Made by a program: the position numbers and the translations under genes | Assembly: GCA_955652715.1 (NCBI GenBank) | Contig: CATPBS010000357.1 | Span: 1 to 15,965, forward strand | Source of the DNA: an uncultured Candidatus Udaeobacter sp. | GTDB taxonomy: Bacteria > Verrucomicrobiota > Verrucomicrobiia > Chthoniobacterales > UBA10450 | DNA length: 15,965 nt | Direction: 5' to 3' | Notes under the pieces: generated by a model | The model's input: only the letters and a program-made list of their open reading frames with translations | Told to the model about the DNA's origin: nothing | The model's database searches: none | In this document: one piece after another, positions 1 to 7,469 of the stretch | How positions within the stretch are numbered: position 1 is the first letter of the stretch | Layout: each line of letters opens with the position of its first letter

Positions 1-76
1 CAGGACAGCTTGGCTTCGGCCCGACAAAGAACGCTGCCGCGATAACCGTGTGATCAGAGGTGAGAAAGCTCCTGTC

Positions 77-98
77 ACGCAGGCGAGATTGCCTGCGT
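77..98. repeat. 8-bp perfect hairpin (REP-like)
   Basis: Perfect inverted repeat: ACGCAGGC (77-84), loop GAGATT (85-90), GCCTGCGT (91-98). It lies about 20 bp beyond the stop codon of the small minus-strand gene at 118-297. No T-run follows on either strand, so it does not look like a classical rho-independent terminator. The compact GC-rich stem resembles dispersed intergenic palindromes, and it could protect mRNA 3' ends. It lacks a clean GTAG head, unlike the hairpins near the RAYT gene, so membership of that family is uncertain. Confidence 0.5.
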
Positions 99-117
99 CT
101 CGCGGCTGATACAGTCC

Positions 118-297
118 TTACCTCGGCGCTGTAGCAGGCGGTTGTTTCGCAGAATGTTGGACCGAGCCGTTTGCCATACCGACCGTTTCACTGCCAAAGG
201 GCGGCGCCGCTTTCGCGGGAAAAAGCGGTCGTAACACTGCGAACGCTTGCGAAGCGAACGCAATGGAAACGACGATGATCGCTGCTGCACTTCTCAT
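118..297 (-). CDS. small secreted protein, 59 aa, unknown function
   Basis: An ATG at 297 opens a 59-codon frame ending in TAA at 118-120. The N-terminus is a textbook Sec signal peptide: Arg-2, then a hydrophobic Ala/Ile/Val stretch (residues 4-15), then a cleavage site after Ala-20 in ASQAFA. The mature part would be about 39 residues, rich in Pro, Ala, Ser and Thr, ending KQPPATAPR. No family is recognised. The frame overlaps a longer arginine-rich minus-strand frame at 75-290, which looks like a shadow because its composition is unlike a normal protein. No strong ribosome-binding site is seen. The signal peptide is the main support; a chance frame cannot be ruled out. Confidence 0.45.
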   Translation of the reverse strand: MRSAAAIIVVSIAFASQAFAVLRPLFPAKAAPPFGSETVGMANGSVQHSAKQPPATAPR

Positions 298-548
298 GGT
301 CGGCGCTCTTATCAGAATTTAACAGCATGACAAGTAAAACTTTTACCTAGGTGAGTCGGGATTCGTTAAGCGATACACCGTGGCAAGCCCACGCTCGCCG
401 CGCCGTAGGAGAGCGAAGGCGCGTGATTCGTGACTCGTTAAACTTCAGACAGGAGAGCTTTTTTACCTTGGTAACTTTTTAACGATTCAATTTCGCCAAG
501 CGAGATTCCAGTTTGCGATTCGAGGTTTCCGGATATTTTTCCACGCCG
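298..548. other. intergenic region upstream of gspF
   Basis: A 251-bp stretch between the divergent small secreted-protein gene and gspF, and therefore the likely site of promoters for both. I see no convincing -35/-10 pair and no RNA gene. It contains an imperfect direct repeat (351-369 and 423-441), a weak inverted repeat (CGCGCC 399-404 with GGCGCG 418-423) and a short palindrome TTACC-TT-GGTAA around 463-475. No conserved peptide is seen. Confidence 0.4.
351..441. repeat. imperfect 19-bp direct repeat pair
   Basis: Two copies of a GTGA-TCG-GA-TCGTTAA type unit occupy 351-369 and 423-441. They match at 16 of 19 positions and start 72 bp apart. They lie in the region upstream of gspF, so they might be regulator-binding sites or remnants of a dispersed intergenic repeat. 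The sequence does not settle which. Confidence 0.35.
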
Positions 549-1793
549 ATGCCACAGTTTGCTTACCGTGCCCGCAATTCGCAGGGCAGCCTCGTTGAAG
601 GCGTGCTCGATTGCGCAGATCGAGCTGTTGCGATCCGGCAAATTGAATTGCAACAATGCATCCCGGTCCGCATCGACTTGGTGGGTGCGGAGGCGAAGAC
701 GAAAGTATCAGAGGGCGCAGCGCAAGCGTCTCCCACGCAGAATCTCAAAATTCCGCACGGTCAGTTGCTCATTTTCACCGAGCAACTTGCCCATTTGCTG
801 CAAGCGGGGATGACGCTCGACGAAGCGTTGTCGGTTTTGGAAAAGCGTTTGAAGCAGCCGCGGGTTCAGCAAATGACGCATGCGTTGCATCAAGGGTTGA
901 TCGACGGTCGCAGCTTTTCGCAGGCCTTGAACGATATGCCGCGAATTTTCCAGCCGCTGTATGTGAATTTGGTAGCCGCGGGCGAGGCCAGCGGTGCGCT
1001 GCCGCAAATTCTGCTTCGGCTGGTCAAGCATTTGATGCAGGCAAAAGACCTGCGAGATCGGGTGCAACAGGCGTTGATTTATCCAGCATTTCTCGCGCTG
1101 GCTGGAGCGGTTCTCGTCACAATTTTTATCACCTTCATGGTGCCGCAGTTGACCGGTTTCATGGCGCAAACGGGCGGCGCGCTTCCGTTGCCTACACGGA
1201 TTCTGCTGCAAATTCACCATGCGATCACGGGCTATTGGTGGGTGGGCCTGCTGGTACTGGTCGGCGCCATCATTGGCTTTCGTGCGCTCATGCGCAGCGA
1301 GGAAGGGCGCACCGGATGGGACCGTTTTCGGCTGCTAGTCCCAGGATACGGACGGGTCATTCGTCACCGTTACTACGCGCAGTTCTCACGAACACTGGGA
1401 ACTTTGATGGAAAATGGCATTCCCCTGCTCCGCGCACTTGATCTGGTCACTGAAATTGCCGGAAACCGCTTTCTCGAACTTAAGCTTGGCGACGTGCGCA
1501 GGGCGGTTATCGATGGCGCGACACTCTCCGCTGCTTTGCAAGAGCAAAAATTATTTCCAGATTTGTTTACCGACATGATGGGGGTAGGAGAACAGACCGG
1601 ACATTTCGCCGAGACCATGCAAGCTATCGCCGACGTTTATGAGCGCGAACTTGACCGGAGCGTGGGGGTGATCTCGCAGCTGATTCCGCCGATCATCATC
1701 GTGGTGATCGCCGCTCTGGTTGGCCTGGTTGTCTTCAGTATTTTATCCGCTGTGTTTGAGATGACCCACAGCTTGCAAATCAGACCGCATTGA
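549..1793 (+). CDS. gspF: type II secretion inner-membrane platform protein GspF
   Basis: GspF is the polytopic inner-membrane protein of the type II secretion system that couples the GspE ATPase to pseudopilus assembly. The 414-aa product has the usual GspF/PilC length and two T2SSF domains (about residues 75-198 and 278-400). Each contains the recurring glycine motif (VAAGEASGALP near 142-151; VGEQTGHFAE near 346-355). Predicted membrane segments lie at about 176-198, 230-248 and 376-401. I chose the ATG at 549 because the product then begins MPQFAYRA, the typical start of this family. An in-frame TTG at 513 would add 12 uncharacteristic residues. It is the first gene of a rightward F-(unknown)-G arm. 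PilC of type IV pili is the alternative, but the GspG-to-GspM context favours GspF. Confidence 0.93.
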   Translation: MPQFAYRARNSQGSLVEGVLDCADRAVAIRQIELQQCIPVRIDLVGAEAKTKVSEGAAQASPTQNLKIPHGQLLIFTEQLAHLLQAGMTLDEALSVLEKRLKQPRVQQMTHALHQGLIDGRSFSQALNDMPRIFQPLYVNLVAAGEASGALPQILLRLVKHLMQAKDLRDRVQQALIYPAFLALAGAVLVTIFITFMVPQLTGFMAQTGGALPLPTRILLQIHHAITGYWWVGLLVLVGAIIGFRALMRSEEGRTGWDRFRLLVPGYGRVIRHRYYAQFSRTLGTLMENGIPLLRALDLVTEIAGNRFLELKLGDVRRAVIDGATLSAALQEQKLFPDLFTDMMGVGEQTGHFAETMQAIADVYERELDRSVGVISQLIPPIIIVVIAALVGLVVFSILSAVFEMTHSLQIRPH

Positions 1794-1842
1794 AAGTGAA
1801 AGCTTGCAAAGCAGGTTGTGCGCGAATAATCTCCGCAGCCCA

Positions 1843-2907
1843 ATGTTAGTTCGCGCTGCTTTTGCGATCTTCCTCGCTGCGGTTTGCCGCGTATGCGCGC
1901 AGGAAGCTTTGACCGAAGGCCTTCCGTCTCCGGTCGAAGTCACTGCGCAATCTTTTCCAGAAAGCGCCTGGCTTGATCTGCGACAAAATGCACCTCGCAA
2001 TTCAAAAACTCAAAACACCCCGGCATGGGTAGAAGCGCTTACGCTCTTGCCGGGCGAGACGACGGAACTCGGTGGCACGTCAAAGAGCATCTTTCGCATT
2101 CGCGTCACGCAGCCAAGCTCCGATTATCAGGTTCTTTTTTTCCGTTTGTTCTTCGACGACAAACCGAACCAGCAGCCTGAATTGATCGCGTGGGATGAAT
2201 CTGGCACCCACATTTTGCGCTCGGGCACTCTTGGTGTGGGAATGAATCTGCCCAATTCAGATTCCGTGCTCATCCCGATGACCGGCGCCTCAGCTATCGA
2301 TATCGAGGTGCCAGGCGATGGAAAGACGATCCGGGCAGCCTATCTCGATTGGATGACAACAAGTCAAGTAGTGCATCCGGTAAACGCGGAACATCGCGAC
2401 ATGATTCCAGAGCCGTTCTCATCGGCACCGGCTCTGCACGCGCCGCCCGAGGACGTTGAGAACTTTGGAACCGTCACTGCAACTCTCTCCGCTGACCCAA
2501 TCCGGATTGATGGAGAAACGCAGGAAAGTGCTGTGTTCCAATTTCCAATTGAAGCGCAACCGCTAACGGGGCTGCTCACTTTCGAAGTCGCCAATCCCAC
2601 CATTGATGCTCCACCGGAAGTTTATCTTAACGGCCAGAATATCGGACCGGTTTCTCTGACGCTGCCGGACTTGGCTGACCCGGGTTACCGCGGTGCGGTG
2701 GAACCGCTCACTCCTCAAATGCATTTCCACTATACGGGGTGGCTGCGCGCCCAGAAAATTGTGCCAGCTACAATCTTGAAAGTCGGGCCGAACGACCTGG
2801 TTGTCGCCAACGCAGTTGGCACCGGATCTTCCGCAATTCGCGCGACGCAGATTCAGTTAAAATATATTTGGGACAAATCGGATTATCTTCTGCGCGCCGG
2901 CCACTAG
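1843..2907 (+). CDS. secreted beta-rich protein between gspF and gspG, unknown
   Basis: The product is not recognised. The ATG at 1843 gives 354 residues starting with a signal peptide (hydrophobic core in residues 2-15, probable cleavage after CA at 18-19); a TTG at 1804 would only prepend 13 residues. No lipobox precedes the cysteines. The mature protein has no further membrane segment and alternates short beta-strand-like stretches. The last ~130 residues (EVYLNGQNIGPVSL, then KVGPNDLVVANAVG and a closing strand) resemble a galactose-binding-like jelly roll, which is an inference. It starts 49 bp after gspF and ends 63 bp before gspG on the same strand, so it is probably co-transcribed. 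It may be a periplasmic or exported accessory or substrate of the secretion system. Confidence 0.8.
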   Translation: MLVRAAFAIFLAAVCRVCAQEALTEGLPSPVEVTAQSFPESAWLDLRQNAPRNSKTQNTPAWVEALTLLPGETTELGGTSKSIFRIRVTQPSSDYQVLFFRLFFDDKPNQQPELIAWDESGTHILRSGTLGVGMNLPNSDSVLIPMTGASAIDIEVPGDGKTIRAAYLDWMTTSQVVHPVNAEHRDMIPEPFSSAPALHAPPEDVENFGTVTATLSADPIRIDGETQESAVFQFPIEAQPLTGLLTFEVANPTIDAPPEVYLNGQNIGPVSLTLPDLADPGYRGAVEPLTPQMHFHYTGWLRAQKIVPATILKVGPNDLVVANAVGTGSSAIRATQIQLKYIWDKSDYLLRAGH

Positions 2908-2970
2908 CAATTCTTGAAGACTTCGGTAATGTGATCGCGCGCAGGACGAAGGGCTCCTGCTCCATTTGAG

Positions 2971-3390
2971 ATGAGAACGAAAAGAAAACAGCAGGGCTTC
3001 ACGCTACTGGAGATCATGCTCGTGGTGAGCATCATCGTGATCATATTGGGAGTAGCGATTTCAAAACTCGGCAATACGACTGCGATCGCCAAAACTATGC
3101 GCGTTCAAGCCGATCTTCAGGCGATCAAGACGCAGCTGCAACTCTACGAAAGCCTGAACGGTTTTTATCCAACATCGGAACAGGGTTTGCAGGCGCTCGT
3201 GACCCAACCGCAGAACGACCCGCGACCTACTCGCTGGTATCAGTTGTTCAGAGAACTACCAAAAGATCCATGGGGCAGCGATTATATTTACCGCAATCCT
3301 GGTCAGAAAAACTCGGGCGGCTACGATTTGTTTTCGGCAGGGCCCGACCGCCAAGCCGACACGGCAGACGACGATTGGGGCGGCGGTTAA
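2971..3390 (+). CDS. gspG: type II secretion major pseudopilin GspG
   Basis: GspG polymerises into the periplasmic pseudopilus that pushes substrates through the secretin. The 139-aa product has a short basic leader (MRTKRKQQG) and a canonical prepilin site, Gly-9 | Phe-10 with Glu-14 at mature position +5, followed by a hydrophobic helix to about residue 30. The family signature follows: LNGFYPTSEQGLQAL, then DPWGSDYIYRNPG (99-111), GGYDLFSAGPD (116-126) and a C-terminal aspartate cluster (TADDD) expected to bind the structural calcium ion. Leader, +5 Glu and calcium loop are all intact. It is the last gene of the rightward arm; its stop lies 27 bp from the stop of the convergent leftward operon. 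Confidence 0.96.
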   Translation: MRTKRKQQGFTLLEIMLVVSIIVIILGVAISKLGNTTAIAKTMRVQADLQAIKTQLQLYESLNGFYPTSEQGLQALVTQPQNDPRPTRWYQLFRELPKDPWGSDYIYRNPGQKNSGGYDLFSAGPDRQADTADDDWGGG

Positions 3391-3417
3391 CCCGCTGTGC
3401 GGCAAGCGGCTTGAGGC

Positions 3418-4053
3418 TTACTGCTTCGTGGCTGACGTCTGTGGAGGCACCTTCGAGCCTCTCGGGTTCCGCTGAATCAGCCCACGCGCATGTGGCCGAG
3501 CGGCGTCTCGAGCGGGAATCAGCTGTTGCAGTTCAGCGGGTATCCCCCCAGGTAAATTCGGCGCAATTGCGTTAGGAACGTTAGAGACCGGGACCGGAGG
3601 AGTGGGCGGCATCAGTGCTCTGGAAGCAAGGCCGGCATTTGGCGCGTTCTGCGACAAGAGCGCTTGATTAAACGTGATAGTCGCAAAATTTCCATCCTTG
3701 CTGATTGTTACCTTCGTCGCACCGACCTTGTCCGACCATTCGATATTCGCGATGCTGTAGCCGTCCGCCGGCTCTTTGGTCGTAAGGTATTTCTTGAAAT
3801 TGTGGTCGGAAGTGGAAGCGAGCGTGACCATATCGCCTTCGGGCGAACGCGCAGCGTTGGCGATGTAAAGGTCTTTTGCAAAATCAGGCGTAGACGCAGG
3901 CGCCGCACCCGCCGTCGCGACCGCGAATGGCGAATGATCCACCATCTTTGAATAGCGATCGAAGCTAAACTGTGGCGGCAGAACTTCCTCGGCCTGACTG
4001 TGAATCAGCCCGAGAACAGCGAGAAGCAATGTTACCGTAACGGAATATTTCAT
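3418..4053 (-). CDS. secreted GspC/PilP-like protein, distal gene of T2SS operon
   Basis: A 211-aa protein with a clear Sec signal peptide (MKYSVTVTLLLAVLGLIHSQA, cleaved about residue 21). The mature part has a HSPFA motif (40-44) followed by a compact strand-rich region (about 60-132; YSIANIEWSD, TKVTISKDGNFATITF). This is reminiscent of the homology-region domain of GspC or PilP, where an SPF/DPF motif precedes a small beta domain. The C-terminus (148-211) is rich in Pro, Ala and Arg and looks disordered. It starts 18 bp after gspM, in the slot often held by gspC or pilP-like genes beside L and M. Assignment as the GspC-equivalent linker to the secretin is inference; unlike classical GspC it has a cleavable signal rather than a membrane anchor. 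Confidence 0.72.
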   Translation of the reverse strand: MKYSVTVTLLLAVLGLIHSQAEEVLPPQFSFDRYSKMVDHSPFAVATAGAAPASTPDFAKDLYIANAARSPEGDMVTLASTSDHNFKKYLTTKEPADGYSIANIEWSDKVGATKVTISKDGNFATITFNQALLSQNAPNAGLASRALMPPTPPVPVSNVPNAIAPNLPGGIPAELQQLIPARDAARPHARGLIQRNPRGSKVPPQTSATKQ

Positions 4054-4071
4054 AAGTTTACTTGCTAATTA

Positions 4072-4623
4072 TTACTTGGTTCGTTGCGCCGGCGCAAACC
4101 ACCGGGCGATTTTAAATTTACCGCGCATCATAGTGGGATCGCTGCCATCGATGACCAGATTAACACTTTCGAGAACAATAAAGGCGTCTGGTCTTTGCAC
4201 ATCGTAAAGGAAATGTACGAGCGGCGGCCACGGGCTTTTCGTTTCAATGGAAGCAAAAACCGTTTGATGGTAGGGCGTGGTCTCCCCGGATCCAATTGCA
4301 GGATTCTCGATCAGGACGTTATATTTGCCAGCGACCTCCTTTAACTGCTCAAGCAGCGCGGAGGCCTCCGCAGGATTCTTGAGGACGGGTTGGTGCTTCT
4401 GAATCCATTCGTCGCGTTTCATCCAGAGATCCCGTTCTTTCACGTAAAGAGCTTGCTCGGCCAACTTGGCTCGACGTGCCGCCACTTCCTTCTGCGCGCC
4501 GCTGAGCGCGCCCAGGATCCAACTCAAAATCCAAAGATTGAGCAGCACGAAGACCGTTCCGGAAACTATCCACGAGAGCACACGCTCGCGTGCATTCAAT
4601 CGGTGGTACCACGCCGGCATCAT
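4072..4623 (-). CDS. gspM: type II secretion protein GspM (PilO-like)
   Basis: GspM is a bitopic inner-membrane protein that pairs with GspL in the assembly platform. The 183-aa product has a short cytoplasmic start, one membrane helix (about 19-41), a charged coiled-coil stretch (about 42-90) and a small ferredoxin-like periplasmic domain (about 95-178, with the FIVLESVNLVI strand). Length and layout fit GspM/PilO. The start overlaps the gspL stop (ATGA), indicating translational coupling; a second ATG directly follows, so the product may begin at residue 2. Sequence identity in this family is low, so the assignment rests on architecture and position. Confidence 0.85.
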   Translation of the reverse strand: MMPAWYHRLNARERVLSWIVSGTVFVLLNLWILSWILGALSGAQKEVAARRAKLAEQALYVKERDLWMKRDEWIQKHQPVLKNPAEASALLEQLKEVAGKYNVLIENPAIGSGETTPYHQTVFASIETKSPWPPLVHFLYDVQRPDAFIVLESVNLVIDGSDPTMMRGKFKIARWFAPAQRTK

Positions 4624-5894
4624 TTTGCTTTTCCCTCCAATCGAAACTGCGCATGGTCGTTGGCCAAAATGCGAGGCGCAGCCATGTCAAATTGAAACGC
4701 TCGCAAGTCTGGATTCTTCTTTACCTTCTCAATGAATTGGTAAGCCAGAGCAGCCGTGTTCGCTTCGCCGTCGACGGAAACCTGTCGCGCCGACTGGTTG
4801 TACGCTGTGATGCGTACGTCGGCGGACGGCAGGCTTTCAAAAAGATGCAGCAAGATTTCGACAGGGTAATAGTGCGCGTCAATCGCGGGTGCGAGCGCTT
4901 TCCACTTTGTCTCTGTCGCGCGCACGAACTCGGTCCCAGGCGCATCGTGCGCTATACGCCGGTCAGTCCGCGCTATCTGAAACCGCAAAAGACCGAGATA
5001 GGCGAGCAACAATAAAAGAAGCGCGGCATAAGCGCCACCTATCCAAAGGAGCCGCCTTCGCCATTCTGCTTGCCTTACCAATTGCACACGGCGCTGTCGC
5101 CAGCTGTCTGGTAAAAGGTTCAGTTTGACCGGCGCGGGTGGCAGCTCGATGCCAACTATCTCGGTCGGACTGGACAAAATTCCCTCCACGGTGTCGCGCA
5201 GTTCATAACAGGTCTCGTCCAGCAACACATTCGGATAGGAGGCATCTATGCCCTGTAGCTCGGCACTGAGTCGCAACTGCGGCAATTCAACTTGTAGCTG
5301 CTCGCCATTGCCGCCTTCAAACACCCGGGTAAGGCTCAGCTTGCCGTTCTCCGTCATGGCATAAACGAGCGTCTCGCCTTCCGGGTAAATTAAAACAGCA
5401 CTGCCATTGGGGGCATGGGTGCTCGCGCGCTGCGCGGCATAGACGGTGACTTGTTGCGGGATGTAACCTCGCTGCAATAGCGGTGAAGCCATCTCAGTGA
5501 GTTGTTCGTTTCTAATTGCGATTGCTGAAACCACACTCTCGCTCTCGTTCTGCTCGATCAGCTCAAAATCGGTTGTCACTTCATCGGCCGCGAACGGGAG
5601 CAGCTTCTCGATCTGGATCCGAATCATTTCCGGAAACTCGGCCGGATCGACACTTGGCAGACGAAATCGCTGGGCAAGCACGGCCGAAACAGGCAAGCCA
5701 AGGACAAAATCGTCAGTCGCAACAAGTAGCGGCACTGCTTCTTCCAACGTTTGCAGCTTGCGTACGTTCCACGAACCGTTTTGCTCAGCTGAGCGGAGAA
5801 AATTCCAGCCGTGCGCGGCTGGAATTATGAAAATGGATGCGGTCCCGGGCTCGATATCAAAGCTCCTTCCAGCTGAATACTTGAGGCCGGCCAA
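4620..5894 (-). CDS. gspL: type II secretion protein GspL (PilM-PilN-like fusion)
   Basis: GspL anchors the GspE ATPase to the membrane platform. The 424-aa product has an actin-like cytoplasmic part (about 1-250; LPSVDPAEFPEMIRIQIEKL at 79-98 is typical of PilM/GspL), then VKLNLLP (256-262), resembling the start of PilN. One membrane helix follows (about 283-303), and then a periplasmic ferredoxin-like domain (about 340-424, VSVDGEA strand). The whole reads as PilM fused to PilN, which is the known GspL architecture. The start is a TTG at 5894, inside the end of gspK (38-bp overlap); the next internal Met (residue 90) would cut into the domain. It overlaps gspM by the stop/start ATGA. Confidence 0.88.
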   Translation of the reverse strand: MAGLKYSAGRSFDIEPGTASIFIIPAAHGWNFLRSAEQNGSWNVRKLQTLEEAVPLLVATDDFVLGLPVSAVLAQRFRLPSVDPAEFPEMIRIQIEKLLPFAADEVTTDFELIEQNESESVVSAIAIRNEQLTEMASPLLQRGYIPQQVTVYAAQRASTHAPNGSAVLIYPEGETLVYAMTENGKLSLTRVFEGGNGEQLQVELPQLRLSAELQGIDASYPNVLLDETCYELRDTVEGILSSPTEIVGIELPPAPVKLNLLPDSWRQRRVQLVRQAEWRRRLLWIGGAYAALLLLLLAYLGLLRFQIARTDRRIAHDAPGTEFVRATETKWKALAPAIDAHYYPVEILLHLFESLPSADVRITAYNQSARQVSVDGEANTAALAYQFIEKVKKNPDLRAFQFDMAAPRILANDHAQFRLEGKAK

Positions 5895-6804
5895 CTCCTC
5901 CCGGCTGTTTGAGCACTATCATCTCCACAGAGCGGGTAACGTCACGTGATCTTCCTACGCTGACGACGCGCAAGACCGGCCCTTTAAATTGAACCAGCGC
6001 CTGAATCTGCTGAAATTGCTGTGGATTCAAACCTAACGCAGCCTGGACATCAGGCGGTACGGATGTTCCAGTAGTCGCGTTAAATTGAAAATCATCAGCC
6101 GTTCCATCAATTCCGTCGGGCCCGCGCCTTAACTGAAGGAAACGGTCAACCGAATCGTCTCCCATGCCTGGCAGGGCGCGCAACACGTCGCGCGATGCCC
6201 AGGCCAAATCAATTGGACCACAGTTGGCTACGACGGTGAAATCTTGGTCCCAACCGGCTTTCGACGTAAGTTCGGCCCACCCAAAGACTTTCTTAAGCTC
6301 ATCCACGGAACTTAGGGGGGCGTGGGGCGGACGATAATCGTCGGTCTCAGGCGGCGCGTTCAAGTGATGAAGTCCTCTGGTTGGCGACACCCAATCGAGC
6401 AACGAATCCATCATCACGTCGAGGTCGTTCACCTCGATGCCTTTGACGGCGAGATATTGGCGCAGAATTGCTAGCTTCGTCGGATCTTCACCCTGGGTAA
6501 GGAAATTCAAGTTTAGGCGGCCGCACTCACCAGTCATCTGGACGTCGTAAGTTTCCCCGTCCTTCATTTTTCCATGCAAGTTTGGAGAGTCAGGTTTGAT
6601 GATGGGATGCAGTGCAATGTCCGCACCTGAGGCTGCCATTGCTTCGGCTTCTACAACGCGGTTGGCATTGCTGGAGACCGCGAGCCGCGAATTAATGTTA
6701 AGCGCCCATGCGATCACCATCGCGCTGATCAAAAATAACGCCCAGAGTGCTAACAGGAGCGCAGCGCCCGCATCCGATTTCGAATGTGCAGAAGGTGTCT
6801 TCAT
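5857..6804 (-). CDS. gspK: type II secretion minor pseudopilin GspK
   Basis: GspK is the large tip pseudopilin that caps the pseudopilus with GspI and GspJ. The 315-aa product has a leader ending at Gly-13, then AALLLALWALFLISAMV; the absent Glu at +5 is normal for GspK. Family features follow: TGECGRLNLNFL (91-102), MMDSLLDWV (131-139), an alpha-helical insert, then GPDGIDGTADD (228-238), a probable calcium loop. I chose the ATG at 6804, 14 bp after the gspJ stop, giving a 13-residue leader. An in-frame GTG at 6867 would add 21 residues and overlap gspJ by 49 bp. Gene order J-K-L matches canonical gsp operons. Confidence 0.93.
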   Translation of the reverse strand: MKTPSAHSKSDAGAALLLALWALFLISAMVIAWALNINSRLAVSSNANRVVEAEAMAASGADIALHPIIKPDSPNLHGKMKDGETYDVQMTGECGRLNLNFLTQGEDPTKLAILRQYLAVKGIEVNDLDVMMDSLLDWVSPTRGLHHLNAPPETDDYRPPHAPLSSVDELKKVFGWAELTSKAGWDQDFTVVANCGPIDLAWASRDVLRALPGMGDDSVDRFLQLRRGPDGIDGTADDFQFNATTGTSVPPDVQAALGLNPQQFQQIQALVQFKGPVLRVVSVGRSRDVTRSVEMIVLKQPGGVGRPQVFSWKEL

Positions 6805-6818
6805 ACCATCGCGCTCGG

Positions 6819-7469
6819 TCAATTCGGTGAATACGGTGTGCGCCTGAGCGGGATAATTGCTTCCCACGGCACCGATGAATCAGCCCTTCCTATGGCAAGT
6901 TTTACGAGCGAGGGCAATCGACCGCCACTTGGCCACCGATCCAGCCAGGTGTTCGCGCTCGGATCGAAATAGCTGATTTCGAGGCTCGTCACGTTCTTGA
7001 TTAATGGCACCCAAGTCTCGCGTACCTCTGCAGTATCGGAACCCCCTTGTGGTTTTCGCAAAAAACCAAGATCCAGCCGGTCGCCTTTTTCGTTTGCCGG
7101 TTGCAACCGCAGCGTAACGGTAAATTGACCCGGCGCATACCGCGTAAGCAGTCCGGGCCCCGCGCTGGAATTCCACTTTATCTCATCGCGCTCGCGATCA
7201 TTTAACTTGAACGCCTCTCCAGTGACGTTTGCTCGGAACGGACTCAAGCTTTCCCATTCGGCCGTGAGCAGGTCGCGCAGCCCGTCATATTGCGCATCCG
7301 CAGCGGCTGTTTCCGATGAGAGATTCAACGCAATCATGTTCGATTGCACAAAGCGAAAAATGGCCAGCGACATCATCCCAAGGATCCCCACTGCCAACAT
7401 GATCTCGAGCAATGTGAAGCCAATGGAATTTCGAATACTAAGTCTGCTTTTATCCGGACCGATAAACAT
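6819..7469 (-). CDS. gspJ: type II secretion minor pseudopilin GspJ
   Basis: GspJ is part of the I-J-K tip complex. The 216-aa product has a 17-residue leader and a canonical prepilin site, Gly-17 | Phe-18 with Glu-22 at +5 (GFTLLEIMLAVGILGM), then a hydrophobic helix. The rest fits GspJ in size and strand content (LKNVTSLEISYFD-like region near the end, closing with an IPLRR strand). The ATG at 7469 overlaps the gspI 3' end by 20 bp. Two alternative starts are not evident in the leader, so this start is fairly secure. Confidence 0.92.
   Translation of the reverse strand: MFIGPDKSRLSIRNSIGFTLLEIMLAVGILGMMSLAIFRFVQSNMIALNLSSETAAADAQYDGLRDLLTAEWESLSPFRANVTGEAFKLNDRERDEIKWNSSAGPGLLTRYAPGQFTVTLRLQPANEKGDRLDLGFLRKPQGGSDTAEVRETWVPLIKNVTSLEISYFDPSANTWLDRWPSGGRLPSLVKLAIGRADSSVPWEAIIPLRRTPYSPN

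Noticed and set aside
75..290. 71-codon arginine-rich minus-strand frame overlapping the small secreted-peptide gene
   Set aside because: Its composition is unlike a normal protein, and the overlapping frame at 118-297 has a clear signal peptide; only one of the two is likely to be real.
656..1441. 261-codon open frame inside gspF in another frame
   Set aside because: Shadow of the GspF coding sequence; no recognisable domain, and composition typical of an out-of-frame reading in GC-rich DNA.
3391..3417. Possible bidirectional terminator between gspG and the convergent gene
   Set aside because: Only a 4-bp stem (CAAG-CGG-CTTG, 3403-3413) with no T-run on either side; too weak to call.
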